The position numbers and the translations under genes are program-made. A stretch of DNA of 35,848 nucleotides, from contig JAQICA010000106.1 of NCBI GenBank assembly GCA_027858775.1, forward strand, positions 1-35,848, written 5' to 3'. Below the pieces are notes generated by a model. It was not told the origin of the DNA, made no database searches, and saw only the letters and a list, made by a program, of their open reading frames with translations. Positions 34,377 through 35,848 of this stretch are shown in pieces; position 1 is the stretch's first letter; the number at the start of each line of letters is the position of its first letter. The stretch comes from Salinivirgaceae bacterium. GTDB taxonomy: Bacteria > Bacteroidota > Bacteroidia > Bacteroidales > Salinivirgaceae.

Positions 34377-35417
34377 CTATTTGTTGGAGAATAACACTAT
34401 TTGTTGGTTGCCTTTTCCATCGATAAAGGCTCGAAACATTCCACTTGTATTAAAGGAAACAGCCACATTTCCTTCTGCATCAAGGCCAATTACTCCGCCG
34501 TATCCACCCATAGGTTGGAGTTGCTCGTGTATTACATGGTCGGCAGCCGTTTGAATGCTTATTCCTTGATACTTCATAGCCGAAGCAATTTCATGAGCCA
34601 CGCCAAGACGAATAAAATATTCGCCCCAACCTGTGCACGAAATGGCACACGTTCGATTATCGGCCCAGGTTCCGGCACCAATTATAGGCGAATCGCCAAT
34701 ACGTCCGAATTGCTTGTTATTCATGCCTCCTGTAGAAGTACCGGCTGCAATATTACCGTCCAAATCAAGCACTACACACCCTACAGTTCCATGTTTATCT
34801 TTTACTGCTTCCAGTCGTTTAATCGACTTTTCGGTATAAAAATACGTATTTGGCACTTGCTCAATGCCCATTTTTTTGCTGTACAACTCGGCTCCTTCAC
34901 CGGCCAGCATCACGTGGATACTGCTATCCATCACCATACGGGCAGCCTTAATAGGGTTTTTAATTGTAGTAACTCCGGCCACAGCGCCAGCATTACGATC
35001 TTTTCCTGTCATTATCGATGCGTCTAACTCTGCCTTTCCTTCTGCTGTTAGTACGGCTCCTTTTCCGGCATTGAACAACGTATCATTTTCTAATTTTTCA
35101 ATTACAGCCACAACAACATCAGGTGCAGAAACTCCTTTTGCTAAAAGGGTTTTCCCTGTTTCCAATGCTTCAAATAAGGCTTTTTTGTATGCCATTTGCA
35201 CTTCCTCGCTCAAATCGTCAATGGTAAAATTCCCCGCTCCACCATGTATGGCAATTGCATAAGTATTGTCCTGTTTTGGTTTTTTCGTTTTTTTTATTTG
35301 ATTATTTGATGGTGAGCTATTCTCTTTTGCTTCTTTTATTATTGGAATAAGAAAAAGTGGAATAATAAAAATAACCAGAACGAACAAATAGGGTTTTAAT
35401 TTTTTAAAGAAACTCAT
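34377..35417 (-). CDS. Membrane-anchored isoaspartyl peptidase / L-asparaginase (Ntn-hydrolase, type 2)
   Basis: 346 residues. The plant-type asparaginase signature is complete: AIAIHGGAGNFT near the N-terminus of the domain, the autocleavage and nucleophile site at HG-TVGCVVLD (Thr211), GMNNKQFGRIGDSPIIGAGTW region split over strands, and GGYGGVIGLD. The precursor cuts before Thr211 to give alpha and beta subunits that hydrolyse isoaspartyl dipeptides and asparagine. The N-terminus (10-27) is one hydrophobic helix after KKLKPY, then a charged Lys-rich linker, with no lipobox and no clear signal-peptidase site, so a membrane-anchored extracytoplasmic enzyme is likely. It is monocistronic and follows the hybrid kinase on the same strand but 167 bp away. 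Confidence 0.94.
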   Translation of the reverse strand: MSFFKKLKPYLFVLVIFIIPLFLIPIIKEAKENSSPSNNQIKKTKKPKQDNTYAIAIHGGAGNFTIDDLSEEVQMAYKKALFEALETGKTLLAKGVSAPDVVVAVIEKLENDTLFNAGKGAVLTAEGKAELDASIMTGKDRNAGAVAGVTTIKNPIKAARMVMDSSIHVMLAGEGAELYSKKMGIEQVPNTYFYTEKSIKRLEAVKDKHGTVGCVVLDLDGNIAAGTSTGGMNNKQFGRIGDSPIIGAGTWADNRTCAISCTGWGEYFIRLGVAHEIASAMKYQGISIQTAADHVIHEQLQPMGGYGGVIGLDAEGNVAVSFNTSGMFRAFIDGKGNQQIVLFSNK

Positions 35418-35687
35418 AACAGTTCATTTTTGAAATTCTGTACATCGCATACTATATAATGCTGTAAAGGTATGTTTTTTTCTTGTCCTGAATGAGGGTT
35501 TTTGCAAATCTGTTTCTTATAAGAATCCAAAATCACAAAAATTTAATAGCGCAAATGGTTGCCTGCTATTTGTTTCTCCTTTGGGTTTTCGCAGATGATT
35601 ATGTCATTACCTGTTAAATTGAAGTTCCATAATGGAAAAAACTTCATCTTCGCTGTTTATCTATCGGCATATCACGCATAACGGTGC

Positions 35688-35848
35688 TTATTTAGTGCTT
35701 GCCCGAAAAGTCCAATTTACTCACAATTAAAATAAATTTTCAATTGTGTTCGTGAGCTAAAGGTTCTGCTTTACGCCCTTTCTGAAAACAGTTATTTACG
35801 AAAGTAAACGCCTTGATTTTCAGAAAGGCCAAGCCTTGAACTTGAACT
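35688..35848 (+). repeat. Dispersed structured intergenic repeat, copy B (cut by window end)
   Basis: It matches copy A (11629-11785) in the same orientation with few changes. The central hairpin is TTTAC-GAAA-GTAAA (35795-35808), replacing the TCCCGA/TCGGGA stem of copy A while staying paired. The surrounding stem is longer and perfect here: CCTTTCTGAAAA with TTTTCAGAAAGG (12 bp). The CACAATT/AATTGTG stem is kept. After the last common base (about 35843) the two copies differ, marking the repeat's right edge near 11785/35843. 35418-35687 holds no gene that I can support. Confidence 0.85.

Overview
The window reads as chromosome from an AT-rich member of the Bacteroidota, most likely Bacteroidales/Marinilabiliales. 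Supporting signs are several upstream regions with the Bacteroidota-type -7 element TAnnTTTG instead of Shine-Dalgarno sites, PAS-rich hybrid histidine kinases, an S9 dipeptidyl-peptidase-IV-like enzyme, an M23 peptidase with the N-terminus usual in the phylum, and a Ptb/Buk plus Pta/AckA fermentation set. The genus cannot be fixed from the sequence. No tRNA, rRNA, CRISPR array, prophage or transposase gene was recognised.

Layout. 1-1.5 kb: the 3' end of a hybrid sensor kinase (ATPase, receiver, Hpt) overlapping a STAS protein. 1.8-4.75 kb: uvrB overlapping a class-IV-type histone-deacetylase-like gene. 4.8-9.3 kb (minus): a lipoprotein, a small secreted protein and a very large ABCG-like half transporter with a TerB-like N-terminus, spaced as one operon. 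9.4-11.6 kb: a secreted S9 peptidase ending in a strong terminator. 11.6-12.07 kb: one copy of a structured intergenic repeat. 12.1-13.8 kb (minus): an unknown protein and an M23 peptidase, followed by about 1.1 kb without a convincing gene.

14.9-21.5 kb (minus): an acyl-phosphate fermentation cluster in the order pta, 3-hydroxyacyl-CoA dehydrogenase-like gene, ackA, ptb-like 2, ptb-like 1, buk. It converts acetyl-CoA and butyryl- or branched-chain acyl-CoA to the free acids while making ATP. 21.7-25.6 kb: a DMT-family transporter and pheT. 25.7-27.7 kb: a possible broken small gene, an ECF sigma factor overlapping a four-helix membrane protein, a 20-bp perfect palindrome, and a stand-alone CheY-like regulator. 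27.8-30 kb (minus): a sugar kinase fused to the C-terminal domain of RapZ, overlapping a MurU-like nucleotidyltransferase. 30.4-31.4 kb: a prolyl-tRNA editing protein and a HIT protein, convergent and overlapping. 31.5-35.4 kb (minus): a PAS-rich hybrid kinase and a membrane-anchored isoaspartyl peptidase/asparaginase. A second copy of the structured repeat runs off the right end.

The two most interesting items are (1) the kinase-RapZ-CTD fusion coupled to a MurU-like enzyme, which suggests amino-sugar salvage with a built-in sensor or RNA-linked domain, and (2) a dispersed intergenic repeat (two clear copies and one diverged inverted copy) whose central hairpin differs in sequence between copies but stays base-paired, indicating selection or copying of structure.
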